Assembly (NCBI GenBank): GCA_016293155.1
Contig: JAEDEU010000121.1
Location: 1-5,016 of the forward strand
DNA: 5,016 nucleotides
Source of the DNA: Clostridiaceae bacterium
GTDB lineage: Bacteria > Bacillota > Clostridia > Oscillospirales > Butyricicoccaceae
Direction: 5' to 3'
A program made the position numbers and the translations under genes. Shown here in pieces: positions 1 to 5,016 of the stretch. The notes beneath the pieces are model-generated. The model was not told the origin of the DNA. It ran no database searches and saw only the letters and a list, made by a program, of their open reading frames with translations. Every line of letters begins with the position of its first letter. Within the stretch, counting starts at the first letter, position 1.

Positions 1-23
1 CTATGAGCGGGAATATCATAAGT

Positions 24-27
24 GGAG
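24..27 (+). promoter_or_regulatory. Ribosome binding site that sets the LysR start
   Basis: GGAG lies 9 bases upstream of ATG 37. It overlaps the alternative in-frame GTG codon at 22-24, which has no purine-rich site of its own within the visible 21 upstream bases. This favours the 293-residue product over the 298-residue one. Confidence 0.65.
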
Positions 28-36
28 AATTTAAGT

Positions 37-918
37 ATGACATTACGAAATCTGCGCATTTTCATGACTGTTGCGGACTGCGGTAGCATGAGTGAAGCGG
101 CAAAACGCCTGTCGATCGCCCAGCCGTCTGTCAGCGGAGCAATTGCGGAAATTGAAGATACTTATAATGTGCGTCTGTTTGAGCGTCTCGGTCGCCGGCT
201 GTATATTACGCCCATCGGCCGTCAGCTGGAGGGATATGCCAGCCATATTCTTTCCATGTATGATCTGATGGAGCATAAGCTGCGCAATGCACAGGACAAC
301 GTCGCGCTGCGCGTGGGAGCAACGGTTACGGTGGGCACCTGTGTAATCGGCGACATTTTAAAGCGGTTTGAGGCGCTGTGTCCCAACAATCAGCCCGAGC
401 TGGTGGTACACAACACGCAGGTGATTGAAAAGATGCTTACCAAGAGCGAGCTGGACATTGCCGTGGTCGAGGGTGAAATTCAGAGCCGGGATCTTGTCAC
501 CAAGCTGGTGATCTCCGACCCGATGATCCTGATTGCCGCACCGGACAGCCCGCTGGTCGGCAAAAAAAGCGTTACGCTGCACGATCTGGAGGAATATCCG
601 TTTATTCTCCGTGAGGAGGGCAGCGGTACACGCGCCGTATTTGAACGCAGTATGGGCAAAATTCACGTGCAGTGGGTGTGCAACAACAGTGAGGCAATTA
701 TCCGCGGCGTAGAAGCGGGCTTTGGTCTGACTGTGATTTCCAAGCGTCTGGTAAGCCGGCAGCTTAAGGACGGCACTGTGGTGGAAATCCCGGTGGTGGA
801 TTCGCAGTTCGGACGGGAATTTAATCTGGTATGGCATAAGAACAAATTCCAGAGCCAGCCGATTCAGTGGTTTATGCAGGCATGTGAGGATTTTGCAGCC
901 GCAGAGGAACAAAAATAA
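37..918 (+). CDS. LysR-family transcriptional regulator
   Basis: DNA-binding regulator of the LysR family, 293 residues, the usual length. The N-terminal winged helix-turn-helix is clear at about residues 4-62 (SMSEAAKRLSIAQPSVSGAI, then LFERLGRRLYITPIGRQL). A linker helix lies at about 63-88. The periplasmic-binding-protein-like effector domain runs from about 90 to the end, with ELDIAVVEGEI at 138-148 and EEGSGTR at 193-199, the latter typical of the CysL/YeiE-like side of the family. I chose ATG 37 over the in-frame GTG at 22. A GGAG at 24-27 sits 9 bases before the ATG, and the GTG start would lie inside that ribosome binding site. LysR proteins normally bind a small co-inducer and often control a divergent neighbour; that neighbour would lie left of the window, so target and ligand cannot be named. 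The gene ends in a strong terminator. The family call is secure; the specific role is unknown. Confidence 0.94.
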   Translation: MTLRNLRIFMTVADCGSMSEAAKRLSIAQPSVSGAIAEIEDTYNVRLFERLGRRLYITPIGRQLEGYASHILSMYDLMEHKLRNAQDNVALRVGATVTVGTCVIGDILKRFEALCPNNQPELVVHNTQVIEKMLTKSELDIAVVEGEIQSRDLVTKLVISDPMILIAAPDSPLVGKKSVTLHDLEEYPFILREEGSGTRAVFERSMGKIHVQWVCNNSEAIIRGVEAGFGLTVISKRLVSRQLKDGTVVEIPVVDSQFGREFNLVWHKNKFQSQPIQWFMQACEDFAAAEEQK

Positions 919-920
919 AC

Positions 921-974
921 AAACGGACATCTTTCTCACGGGCGTGATTCCCGTGGAGAGATGTCCGTTTTTTT
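921..974 (+). terminator. Intrinsic terminator of the LysR gene, probably bidirectional
   Basis: The inverted repeat pairs 921-942 with 950-970: an outer arm AAACGGACATCT against AGATGTCCGTTT, and an inner CACGGG against CCCGTG, with a few mismatches between and a loop of about 7 bases. A run of T at 968-974 follows. It starts 2 bases after the LysR stop codon. Read on the minus strand, the stem is followed by a T-rich stretch (complement of 911-923). It can therefore also stop transcription coming leftward from the convergent trmB, which has no closer terminator. Confidence 0.9.
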
Positions 975-1056
975 GGTGTCCGGAGCAACTGTCTTATTTT
1001 ATGGTCATATTGCATGAAAATGTTTGGTAAAACTAAAATGGAATGTACAAAATGAC

Positions 1057-1084
1057 TTGAAAAAATGATGAAAACTGCTATAAT
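1057..1084 (+). promoter_or_regulatory. Strong extended -10 promoter pointing right, with no sense gene downstream
   Basis: TTGAAA at 1057-1062 and TATAAT at 1079-1084 are separated by 16 bases, with TG at 1076-1077 one base before the -10 (extended -10). A-rich DNA lies upstream, with AAAATG repeated at about 1017, 1035, 1049 and 1062. The predicted start is about 1091, eight bases from the trmB stop codon on the opposite strand, so the transcript would be antisense to trmB. The first ATG downstream (1106) opens a reading frame of only three codons. The 124-base gap 975-1098 holds no other feature I can see. The promoter is convincing by sequence; its function is unknown. Confidence 0.7.
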
Positions 1085-1098
1085 AAATACGTTGAAAT

Positions 1099-1818
1099 TC
1101 AGTCAATGTTTCCATAGGGTGCGCCCTTGCCGATTTCCTCCGCGGTACGTTCCGGCGTATGTGCACGGGTCAGGCGGTTTTCTCCGCGGCGGCAGGTTTC
1201 CAGACGGTAAATGCGAAAACCTTCGTTCGAGAAGCGCTCCTCATATTCGGTCATGATGTTGTCCATGCCGGAGTTGTGCAGATCCAGCGAGATGTTCTGA
1301 ATCAGCCAGCCGTAGCCGCAGATTTCTTCCAGAGAAAATTCGAACAGTCCCTGGTTGTCAGTTTTGAAGAACACCTGACCGTATTTTGCCAGCACCTGAT
1401 CGTACAGGCGCAGATAGTTGGCATGTGTCAGGCGGCGCTTGCGGCGGTTGTTCGGCGGCCACGGGTCGGAGAAGTTGAGGTAGATACGGTTGACCTCCGC
1501 ATCCGCAAAGATGTCGGTGAGATAGGTTGCGTCAAAGCTGATGAACTTCAGGTTGGGCAGTCCGAGCTGCATTGCCTTTTCGGTTGCCATGATGAGCGCA
1601 CCGTTTTCGCGCTCGATTGCGACATAATTGATGTCCGGATTGCGGCGGGCGGTTTCGACGATAAAGCGTCCCTTTCCGCAGCCGATTTCCACATGAAGCG
1701 GGTTCTCATTGCCGAACAGTGCACGCCACTGTCCCTTGCAGGCAGCGGGATCGGTAATCATGACGTCCGAGCAGGCCTCCAGACGGGTGTCGAGATTTTT
1801 CTTCTTTCGCATTCGCAT
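1099..1818 (-). CDS. trmB: tRNA (guanine-N7-)-methyltransferase TrmB
   Basis: Cytoplasmic SAM-dependent enzyme that makes 7-methylguanosine at position 46 in the variable loop of tRNAs. The 239-residue product has the Rossmann methyltransferase fold. The SAM-binding loop VEIGCGKG is at 43-50 and the acidic residue after the second strand is E69 (AIERE). The family signature FSDPWP is at 116-121 with KRRL at 127-130, FKTDN is at 151-155, and the tRNA-binding/catalytic TEYEERF is at 190-196. In Firmicutes homologues of about 213 residues the chain ends close to the IYRLE at 203-207. Here about 30 extra residues follow, basic and then acidic, ending GNID. The start at 1818 is supported by AGGGAG at 1829-1834 (minus strand), 10 bases upstream; a second ATG at 1812 is too far from it. 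It is convergent with LysR and divergent from malQ. The function is secure. Confidence 0.96.
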   Translation of the reverse strand: MRMRKKKNLDTRLEACSDVMITDPAACKGQWRALFGNENPLHVEIGCGKGRFIVETARRNPDINYVAIERENGALIMATEKAMQLGLPNLKFISFDATYLTDIFADAEVNRIYLNFSDPWPPNNRRKRRLTHANYLRLYDQVLAKYGQVFFKTDNQGLFEFSLEEICGYGWLIQNISLDLHNSGMDNIMTEYEERFSNEGFRIYRLETCRRGENRLTRAHTPERTAEEIGKGAPYGNID

Positions 1819-1840
1819 AGGTAGGATTCTCCCTGTGTCA

Positions 1841-1870
1841 TTAATTGGATTATCAACAGTATAGTATAGA
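1841..1870 (+). promoter_or_regulatory. Possible weak malQ promoter
   Basis: A repeated TATAGTATAGA at 1860-1870 offers -10 candidates (TATAGT 1860-1865, TATAGA 1865-1870). The only -35-like hexamer at suitable spacing is TTAATT at 1841-1846, 18 bases from the second candidate. It overlaps the trmB promoter on the other strand. The match is poor, so malQ may need an activator or be read from elsewhere. Confidence 0.3.
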
Positions 1871-1891
1871 AAATGCAGAAATGCAAATCAA
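1863..1891 (-). promoter_or_regulatory. trmB promoter
   Basis: On the minus strand TTGATT (plus positions 1886-1891) and TATACT (1863-1868) are separated by exactly 17 bases, a good sigma-A type promoter. The start would be near 1856, giving a leader of about 38 bases that carries the AGGGAG site. It lies within the 93 bp shared with malQ, so binding here could affect both genes. Confidence 0.65.
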
Positions 1892-1896
1892 ATGAT

Positions 1897-1902
1897 AAGG
1901 AA
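1897..1902 (+). promoter_or_regulatory. malQ ribosome binding site that sets the start
   Basis: AAGGAA lies 9 bases before ATG 1912. The in-frame ATG at 1873 has no such site, sits next to or inside the promoter region, and would add 13 residues (beginning MQKCKSND) that do not belong to the family N-terminus. Confidence 0.75.
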
Positions 1903-1911
1903 TTGGTAACT

Positions 1912-3414
1912 ATGTTCAAACGATCAAGCGGCATGGTGCTGCACATTTCCTCGCTCCCGTCCCCCTATGGAATCGGCTCGATGGGCAAGGCGGCATATCA
2001 GTTTGTCGACTTCCTCGCAAAGGGCGGTCAGACCTACTGGCAGGTGCTTCCCCTCGGACAGACCGGTTTTGGAGACAGCCCGTATCAATGCTTCTCTGCG
2101 GCGGCGGGCAATCCGTACTTCATTGACCTCGATACGCTCGTGGAAATGGGACTGCTGACCGAGGAACAGGTGAAAAAGGCGGATGTGGAAAAGAATCCCG
2201 ACCGTGTGGACTATGAGGCGCTCGCGCAGACGCGCTTTGAGGTGCTATATCAGGCGTTCCAGGCGGCATCCGTCGAGCAGCTGGGCAAGGCGGCAGCGTT
2301 TGCCATGGACAACCGCAGCTGGGTTTACGATTACGCCATGTTTATGTCCCTGAAAAAGCATTTTGACCAGAAGGCGCTTTGGGATTGGGATGACGAGGAC
2401 ATCAAGCGCCGCGATCCGGAGGCAATGCGCCGCTATGCGTTTGAGCTGAAGGACAGCATTGATTTCTATATCTTTATGCAGTACCTGTTCTTTGACCAGT
2501 GGAACAAGCTGCGCGCTTATGCCAATAAAAAGGGTATTTCCATCATCGGCGATATTCCGATCTATGTTTCTCCGGACAGCTGTGATGTATGGGCAAACCC
2601 GTCCCTGTTCAAGGTGGATGAGGAGCTGAAGCCCAATGGCGTTGCGGGGGTTCCGCCCGATTATTATTCCGCGACCGGTCAGCTCTGGGGCAATCCGGTT
2701 TACGACTGGGATGTGCATCGTGCGGACGGCTACCAGTGGTGGATCTGGCGCGTCAAGCGCAATCTGGCGCTGTTCGATGTCACCCGCATCGACCACTTCC
2801 GCGGTTTTCAGGATTATTGGGAGATTCCGGCGGGAGAGGATACCGCGATCAACGGAAAGTGGGTTCCGGGTCCGCGCATGGAGCTGTTCGACGCGATTAA
2901 GAACGCGCTCGGCGATGTCCCGATTATCGCAGAGGATTTGGGGGATATCGACGATGCAGTGCGCGATTTCCTCAAGGAGAGCGGCTATCCGGGTATGCGT
3001 GTGCTGATTTTCGGTCTGTATGACAATCAGGACAACATCCACCTGCCGCACAATCATCCGGTGAACTGCATTGCCTATACCTCGACGCACGACTCGGAGA
3101 CGGTCTGCGAGCAGATTATGGATAAGAGCAGACCGGAGGATGCCTCGTTTGCCTATGAATATCTGCGCTCGTCGCATCAGGAGCCGCTCGGCTGGAGCGC
3201 AATCCGCACGGTCTTTGCATCCCCGGCAGTGATCGCAATGACCACCATGCAGGATGTGCTGTCGCTCGGCAGCGATGCACGCATGAATACTCCGTCTACC
3301 CTGGGCGGAAACTGGAGCTGGAGAGTCCGTGCTGAGGCGATCAATGACTCCATCGCACAGTTCCTCTATAAGGTGACCAAGGCGAACAAGCGCCTGAATC
3401 CAAACGCAAGATAA
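1912..3414 (+). CDS. malQ: 4-alpha-glucanotransferase (amylomaltase, GH77)
   Basis: Cytoplasmic disproportionating enzyme that transfers maltodextrin segments between alpha-1,4-glucans, used in maltose/maltodextrin or glycogen turnover. The 500-residue product matches the short Thermus-type amylomaltase; the long N-terminal extension of enteric MalQ is absent. Visible landmarks: SSLPSPYGIGSMG at 13-25, QVLPLGQTGFGDSPYQ at 44-59, GDIPIYV at 213-219, GVPPDYYSATGQLWGNPVYDW at 246-266. The nucleophile is D294 in RIDHFRG, the acid/base E341 in IIAEDLG, and the third carboxylate D394 in STHDSET. QDVLSLGSDARMNTPST (447-463) and GNWSWR (466-471) close the barrel. The motif around D394 reads THDSET where many homologues have THDNDT; the essential Asp is kept. 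It is first in a probable operon with the HAD phosphatase. No other maltodextrin gene is visible, so the physiological substrate is inferred. Confidence 0.97.
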   Translation: MFKRSSGMVLHISSLPSPYGIGSMGKAAYQFVDFLAKGGQTYWQVLPLGQTGFGDSPYQCFSAAAGNPYFIDLDTLVEMGLLTEEQVKKADVEKNPDRVDYEALAQTRFEVLYQAFQAASVEQLGKAAAFAMDNRSWVYDYAMFMSLKKHFDQKALWDWDDEDIKRRDPEAMRRYAFELKDSIDFYIFMQYLFFDQWNKLRAYANKKGISIIGDIPIYVSPDSCDVWANPSLFKVDEELKPNGVAGVPPDYYSATGQLWGNPVYDWDVHRADGYQWWIWRVKRNLALFDVTRIDHFRGFQDYWEIPAGEDTAINGKWVPGPRMELFDAIKNALGDVPIIAEDLGDIDDAVRDFLKESGYPGMRVLIFGLYDNQDNIHLPHNHPVNCIAYTSTHDSETVCEQIMDKSRPEDASFAYEYLRSSHQEPLGWSAIRTVFASPAVIAMTTMQDVLSLGSDARMNTPSTLGGNWSWRVRAEAINDSIAQFLYKVTKANKRLNPNAR

Positions 3415-3459
3415 AAATACATTAAATTCGCAATCTGTTTCACAAAAAGGGATGATTTT

Positions 3460-4113
3460 ATGAAAAAGCCAATTCAGGCAGTTATTTTTGATCTGGACGG
3501 CACGCTGCTGAATACGTTGGGAGACCTGCGCAATGCGGTCAACTACGCGCTGCGCAGGCGCGGCTGGCCGGAGCGCACCACCGAGGAGGTGTGTGCCTTT
3601 GTCGGCAACGGTATTCGCAATCTGATGCGCCTGAGTATGCCGGAGGGAATGCCGGATGACGTGATTGATGCCGGACTGGCCGAGTTTTATGAGTATTACA
3701 GCGCGCATATGCAGGATGAAACCGTGCCGTATGACGGAATTATGGAACTGCTGCGTCAGCTCAAGGCGGACGGCAAAAAGATCGGTATTCTGTCCAATAA
3801 GGTGCATACCGCCGCGGTGCCCCTGTGCCGTCATTATTTTGGCGATCTGCCGGATGTGATCTTTGGAGAGCGTCCAGGTGTGCCGCGCAAGCCGGATCCG
3901 ACCTCTTGCCTGGAGCTGATGGAAAAGCTGGGCGTGACGCGTGAGGAGACGGTTTATGTCGGCGATTCCGGCGTGGACATGAACACGGCACGCAATGCAG
4001 GATTGCTTGCCTGCGGCGTGACATGGGGCTTCCGCTCGCGTCAGGTTCTGCTCACCTCGGGTGCGAACCTTCTGATTGATACACCGGCAGGTCTGCTGAG
4101 AAATATCGACTGA
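3460..4113 (+). CDS. HAD-superfamily phosphatase, phosphoglycolate phosphatase-like
   Basis: Soluble Mg-dependent phosphohydrolase of 217 residues, the usual size for the Gph/PpaX group with a helical cap of the C1 type. All four HAD motifs are intact: motif I FDLDGT with nucleophile D11 and acid/base D13, motif II LSN with S112, motif III K144 in RKPDP, and motif IV GDSGVD with D169 and D173 for metal binding. The cap (about residues 18-90) contains FVGNGIRNLM at 47-56, as in Gph-type proteins. The likely substrate is a small phosphate ester such as 2-phosphoglycolate, but pyrophosphate (PpaX-like) or a sugar phosphate is equally compatible, so I give no gene symbol. AAGGG at 3447-3451 lies 8 bases before the ATG. 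The 45-bp gap after malQ contains no hairpin, and 14 bp separate it from the LUD gene, so co-transcription is likely. Family certain, substrate not. Confidence 0.92.
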   Translation: MKKPIQAVIFDLDGTLLNTLGDLRNAVNYALRRRGWPERTTEEVCAFVGNGIRNLMRLSMPEGMPDDVIDAGLAEFYEYYSAHMQDETVPYDGIMELLRQLKADGKKIGILSNKVHTAAVPLCRHYFGDLPDVIFGERPGVPRKPDPTSCLELMEKLGVTREETVYVGDSGVDMNTARNAGLLACGVTWGFRSRQVLLTSGANLLIDTPAGLLRNID

Positions 4114-4114
4114 C

Positions 4115-4120
4115 AGGAGG
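4115..4120 (+). promoter_or_regulatory. Consensus ribosome binding site of the LUD gene
   Basis: AGGAGG, a full match to the anti-Shine-Dalgarno complement, is 7 bases before ATG 4128 and begins 2 bases after the HAD stop codon. It is the strongest site in the operon, suggesting the third gene is translated well in its own right. Confidence 0.85.
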
Positions 4121-4127
4121 AAAGGCA

Positions 4128-4715
4128 ATGGAGCTGCAAATCCAGCGCGCGAAGGAAGCATTTGAAAAGAATGGCTTTTCATGCACGTATTTTGAAACCG
4201 CGGAGCAGGCGGTAACGTATCTTGCGGAGCAAGTGCGCGGAAAGACGGTCGCATTCGGCGGCTCGATGACGCTCAAGGAGATAGGTGCGGACGAAGTGCT
4301 CGGAGTGGGCGCAGAGGTACACTGGCACTGGAATGGCGATGCGTTCTGCCAGAATGCGGATGTGTACGTGACCTCTGCCAATGCGCTGTCCGAACAGGGA
4401 GCAGTGGTCAATATCGACGGCGCGTGCAATCGTGTTGCCGGTCAGCTGTTCGGCGCACAGGAATATTTTATCGTCTGCGGCGTGAACAAGCTCGCCCTCG
4501 ATCTTCATGCGGCGCTGTACCGTGCGCAGAATATTGCCGCACCGAAGAACGCACAGCGGCTGGGCAAAAAAACGCCGTGCGCAGTAAAGGCGGACAAGTG
4601 CTACCACTGCAGCAGTCCGGAGCGCATTTGCTGTGCAACGGTGATTCTGGAACGGCCTCCGATCAGTGCAAAGCGATATGAGATTATTCTCATCAACGAA
4701 AATCTCGGCTATTAA
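4128..4715 (+). CDS. LUD-domain (DUF162, LutC/YkgG-like) protein
   Basis: A 195-residue stand-alone LUD-domain protein of the 'lactate utilization protein' annotation group. Family landmarks are AFGGSMTLKEIG at 42-53, VTSANAL at 81-87, NIDGACNRVA at 95-104, CGVNK at 117-121, and AAPKNAQRL at 137-145. A Cys-rich end follows, TPCAVKADKCYHCSSPERICC (149-169), with C151, C158, C161, C168 and C169. LutC itself works with LutA and LutB in oxidising L-lactate; neither partner is visible here, and many Clostridia carry such solo copies whose role is not established. The clustered cysteines could bind a metal or an iron-sulfur cluster, but that is inference. No signal peptide or membrane segment is seen, so it is cytoplasmic. 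It is last in the malQ-HAD-LUD set and is followed by a terminator. I am sure of the family and unsure of the function. Confidence 0.9.
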   Translation: MELQIQRAKEAFEKNGFSCTYFETAEQAVTYLAEQVRGKTVAFGGSMTLKEIGADEVLGVGAEVHWHWNGDAFCQNADVYVTSANALSEQGAVVNIDGACNRVAGQLFGAQEYFIVCGVNKLALDLHAALYRAQNIAAPKNAQRLGKKTPCAVKADKCYHCSSPERICCATVILERPPISAKRYEIILINENLGY

Positions 4716-4719
4716 GCTG

Positions 4720-4754
4720 AAATCCGGCAGAACATATAGTTTTGCCGGATTTTT
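4720..4754 (+). terminator. Intrinsic terminator after the malQ-HAD-LUD set
   Basis: A perfect 10-bp stem pairs AAATCCGGCA (4720-4729) with TGCCGGATTT (4743-4752), closing a 13-base loop that can pair further (AAC with GTT). T runs from 4750 to 4754. It begins 4 bases after the LUD stop codon and separates the operon from the tRNA promoter. Confidence 0.88.
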
Positions 4755-4805
4755 CACGTCAAAAACTGTTATTGAAAAAAACATAAAAATTTTGTATCAT
4801 TCTTG

Positions 4806-4834
4806 TTGACAGAATCGGGATCATCGGCTATAAT
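4806..4834 (+). promoter_or_regulatory. Consensus promoter of tRNA-Gly
   Basis: TTGACA at 4806-4811 and TATAAT at 4829-4834 are both perfect, with the optimal 17-base spacer. The AT-rich stretch 4761-4798 just upstream looks like an UP element. The start is predicted near 4841, leaving a leader of about 26 bases to be trimmed. Such a promoter is expected for a stable RNA. The gap between the terminator and the tRNA (4755-4866) holds nothing else I can see apart from this promoter and the small leader hairpin. Confidence 0.92.
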
Positions 4835-4841
4835 AAATACC

Positions 4842-4857
4842 GTCGTCAGGGAACGAC
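4842..4857 (+). other. Small hairpin in the tRNA leader
   Basis: GTCGT (4842-4846) can pair with ACGAC (4853-4857) around a 6-base loop, right at the predicted 5' end of the primary transcript. It has no T-tract, so it is not a terminator; it might protect the 5' end or affect processing. A five-pair stem can arise by chance. Confidence 0.35.
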
Positions 4858-4866
4858 AAAAGAAAT

Positions 4867-4942
4867 GCGGATGTAGCTCATCTGGTAGAGCGCCACCTTG
4901 CCAAGGTGGAGGTAGCGAGTTCGAGCCTCGTCATCCGCTCCA
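4867..4942 (+). tRNA. tRNA-Gly (anticodon GCC)
   Basis: Complete 76-base cloverleaf. The acceptor arm GCGGATG (4867-4873) pairs with CATCCGC (4932-4938). The D arm is GCTC/GAGC (4876-4879, 4888-4891) with GG in the loop. The anticodon stem is CCACC/GGTGG (4893-4897, 4905-4909) around TTGCCAA with anticodon GCC at 4900-4902, reading GGC and GGU. The variable loop is AGGTA, and the T arm is GCGAG/CTCGT with loop TTCGAGC, including one G-U pair. The discriminator base is T (4939) and CCA is encoded (4940-4942). G at 4912 in the variable loop is the expected kind of target for TrmB encoded nearby, though that enzyme acts on many tRNAs. It is a single-gene transcription unit with its own promoter and terminator. 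Confidence 0.97.
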
Positions 4943-4946
4943 GATC

Positions 4947-4977
4947 AAACGGTTCAGAGTATTCTGAACCGTTTTTT
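4947..4977 (+). terminator. Intrinsic terminator of tRNA-Gly
   Basis: A perfect 12-bp stem pairs AAACGGTTCAGA (4947-4958) with TCTGAACCGTTT (4963-4974) around a GTAT loop, with T from 4972 to 4977. It starts 5 bases after the encoded CCA, showing that the tRNA is transcribed alone. Confidence 0.95.
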
Positions 4978-5002
4978 GTCATATGCGGAAAAGGAGACTG
5001 CG

Positions 5003-5016
5003 ATGAAACGGAGCAT
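5003..5016 (+). CDS. Start of an unidentified protein gene, cut by the window edge
   Basis: ATG at 5003 opens a frame beginning MKRS. AAGGAG at 4991-4996 lies 6 bases upstream, a strong ribosome binding site. Only four full codons are visible, so no family can be proposed. No promoter is seen between the tRNA terminator and this start; the gene is either served by leaky readthrough or by signals hidden in the 25-base gap. Confidence 0.6.

Noticed and set aside
22..36. GTG at 22 as the LysR start
   Set aside because: It would place the start codon on top of the GGAG that serves ATG 37. The family N-terminus (MTLRNLRIF) begins naturally at 37.
1017..1067. AAAATG repeated four times as a direct-repeat array or operator
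   Set aside because: The copies are six bases long, spaced irregularly (18, 14 and 13 bases) and lie in AT-rich DNA, so chance is sufficient. They may only bend DNA near the promoter.
1065..1256. A 63-codon plus-strand frame starting inside the orphan promoter
   Set aside because: Its ATG lies between the -35 and -10 elements, upstream of the predicted start of transcription, so that RNA could not encode it; no other promoter is seen.
1159..1824. A 221-codon plus-strand frame opposite trmB
   Set aside because: It mirrors trmB, which has every catalytic motif. The product shows no domain and no ribosome binding site was evident. The orphan promoter at 1057 might transcribe it, but coding use is not supported.
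2245..4254. A 669-codon open frame on the minus strand across malQ, the HAD gene and the start of the LUD gene
   Set aside because: It is antisense to genes with intact family motifs. Its product is rich in His, Arg, Cys and Ile with no recognisable domain, and the frame stays open because of the codon bias of the real genes.
4179..4784. A 201-codon minus-strand frame opposite the LUD gene
   Set aside because: It is a shadow of a well-recognised family member and starts beyond the operon terminator without a convincing ribosome binding site.
4755..4866. A T-box or riboswitch upstream of tRNA-Gly
   Set aside because: There is only a consensus promoter and a leader of about 26 bases, too short for such an element, and no T-box sequence is present.
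4867..4977. tRNA 3' end as an attachment site for an integrated element
   Set aside because: No integrase gene is visible, no second copy of the tRNA 3' end occurs in the window, and an intact terminator follows directly.

Overview
The window is a compact stretch of ordinary bacterial chromosome. It has five complete protein genes, one tRNA gene and the first codons of a sixth protein gene. Gene density, Shine-Dalgarno sites (AAGGAA, AGGAGG, AAGGAG), TTGACA/TATAAT-type promoters, hairpin-plus-T-tract terminators and moderately GC-rich codon usage point to a low-to-mid GC Gram-positive. The protein flavour fits a gut-type Clostridia member, perhaps Oscillospirales: a short 500-residue MalQ, a small LUD/DUF162 protein and a Gph-like HAD phosphatase. 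The lineage is an inference from style and was not tested by a search.

Left part (1-1098): a LysR-family regulator runs rightward and ends in a long-stem intrinsic terminator (921-974) that can also serve the convergent gene trmB. The AT-rich gap 975-1098 holds a strong extended -10 promoter pointing right, into the 3' end of trmB. No sense gene explains it, and it is the most puzzling signal here.

Middle (1099-4715): trmB, the tRNA m7G46 methyltransferase, runs leftward. It is divergent from malQ (4-alpha-glucanotransferase), and the two share a 93-bp control region. MalQ is followed on the same strand by a HAD phosphatase (45-bp gap) and a LUD-domain protein (14-bp gap). There is no visible terminator between them and one follows the last gene (4720-4754), so the three probably form a transcription unit. 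The operon joins glycogen/maltodextrin processing to a small-phosphate housekeeping enzyme and a protein of unresolved function; a common pathway is not evident.

Right part (4716-5016): a perfect consensus promoter (TTGACA, 17 bp, TATAAT) drives a solitary tRNA-Gly(GCC) with an encoded CCA end and its own terminator. The start of another gene (ATG at 5003) with a good ribosome binding site is cut by the window edge.

I found no mobile element, CRISPR array, phage gene or defence system. The window does not show an evident new biological system. The best leads are the orphan antisense promoter opposite trmB, the C-terminal tail of TrmB, and the 14-bp -10 block shared by that promoter and the tRNA promoter.
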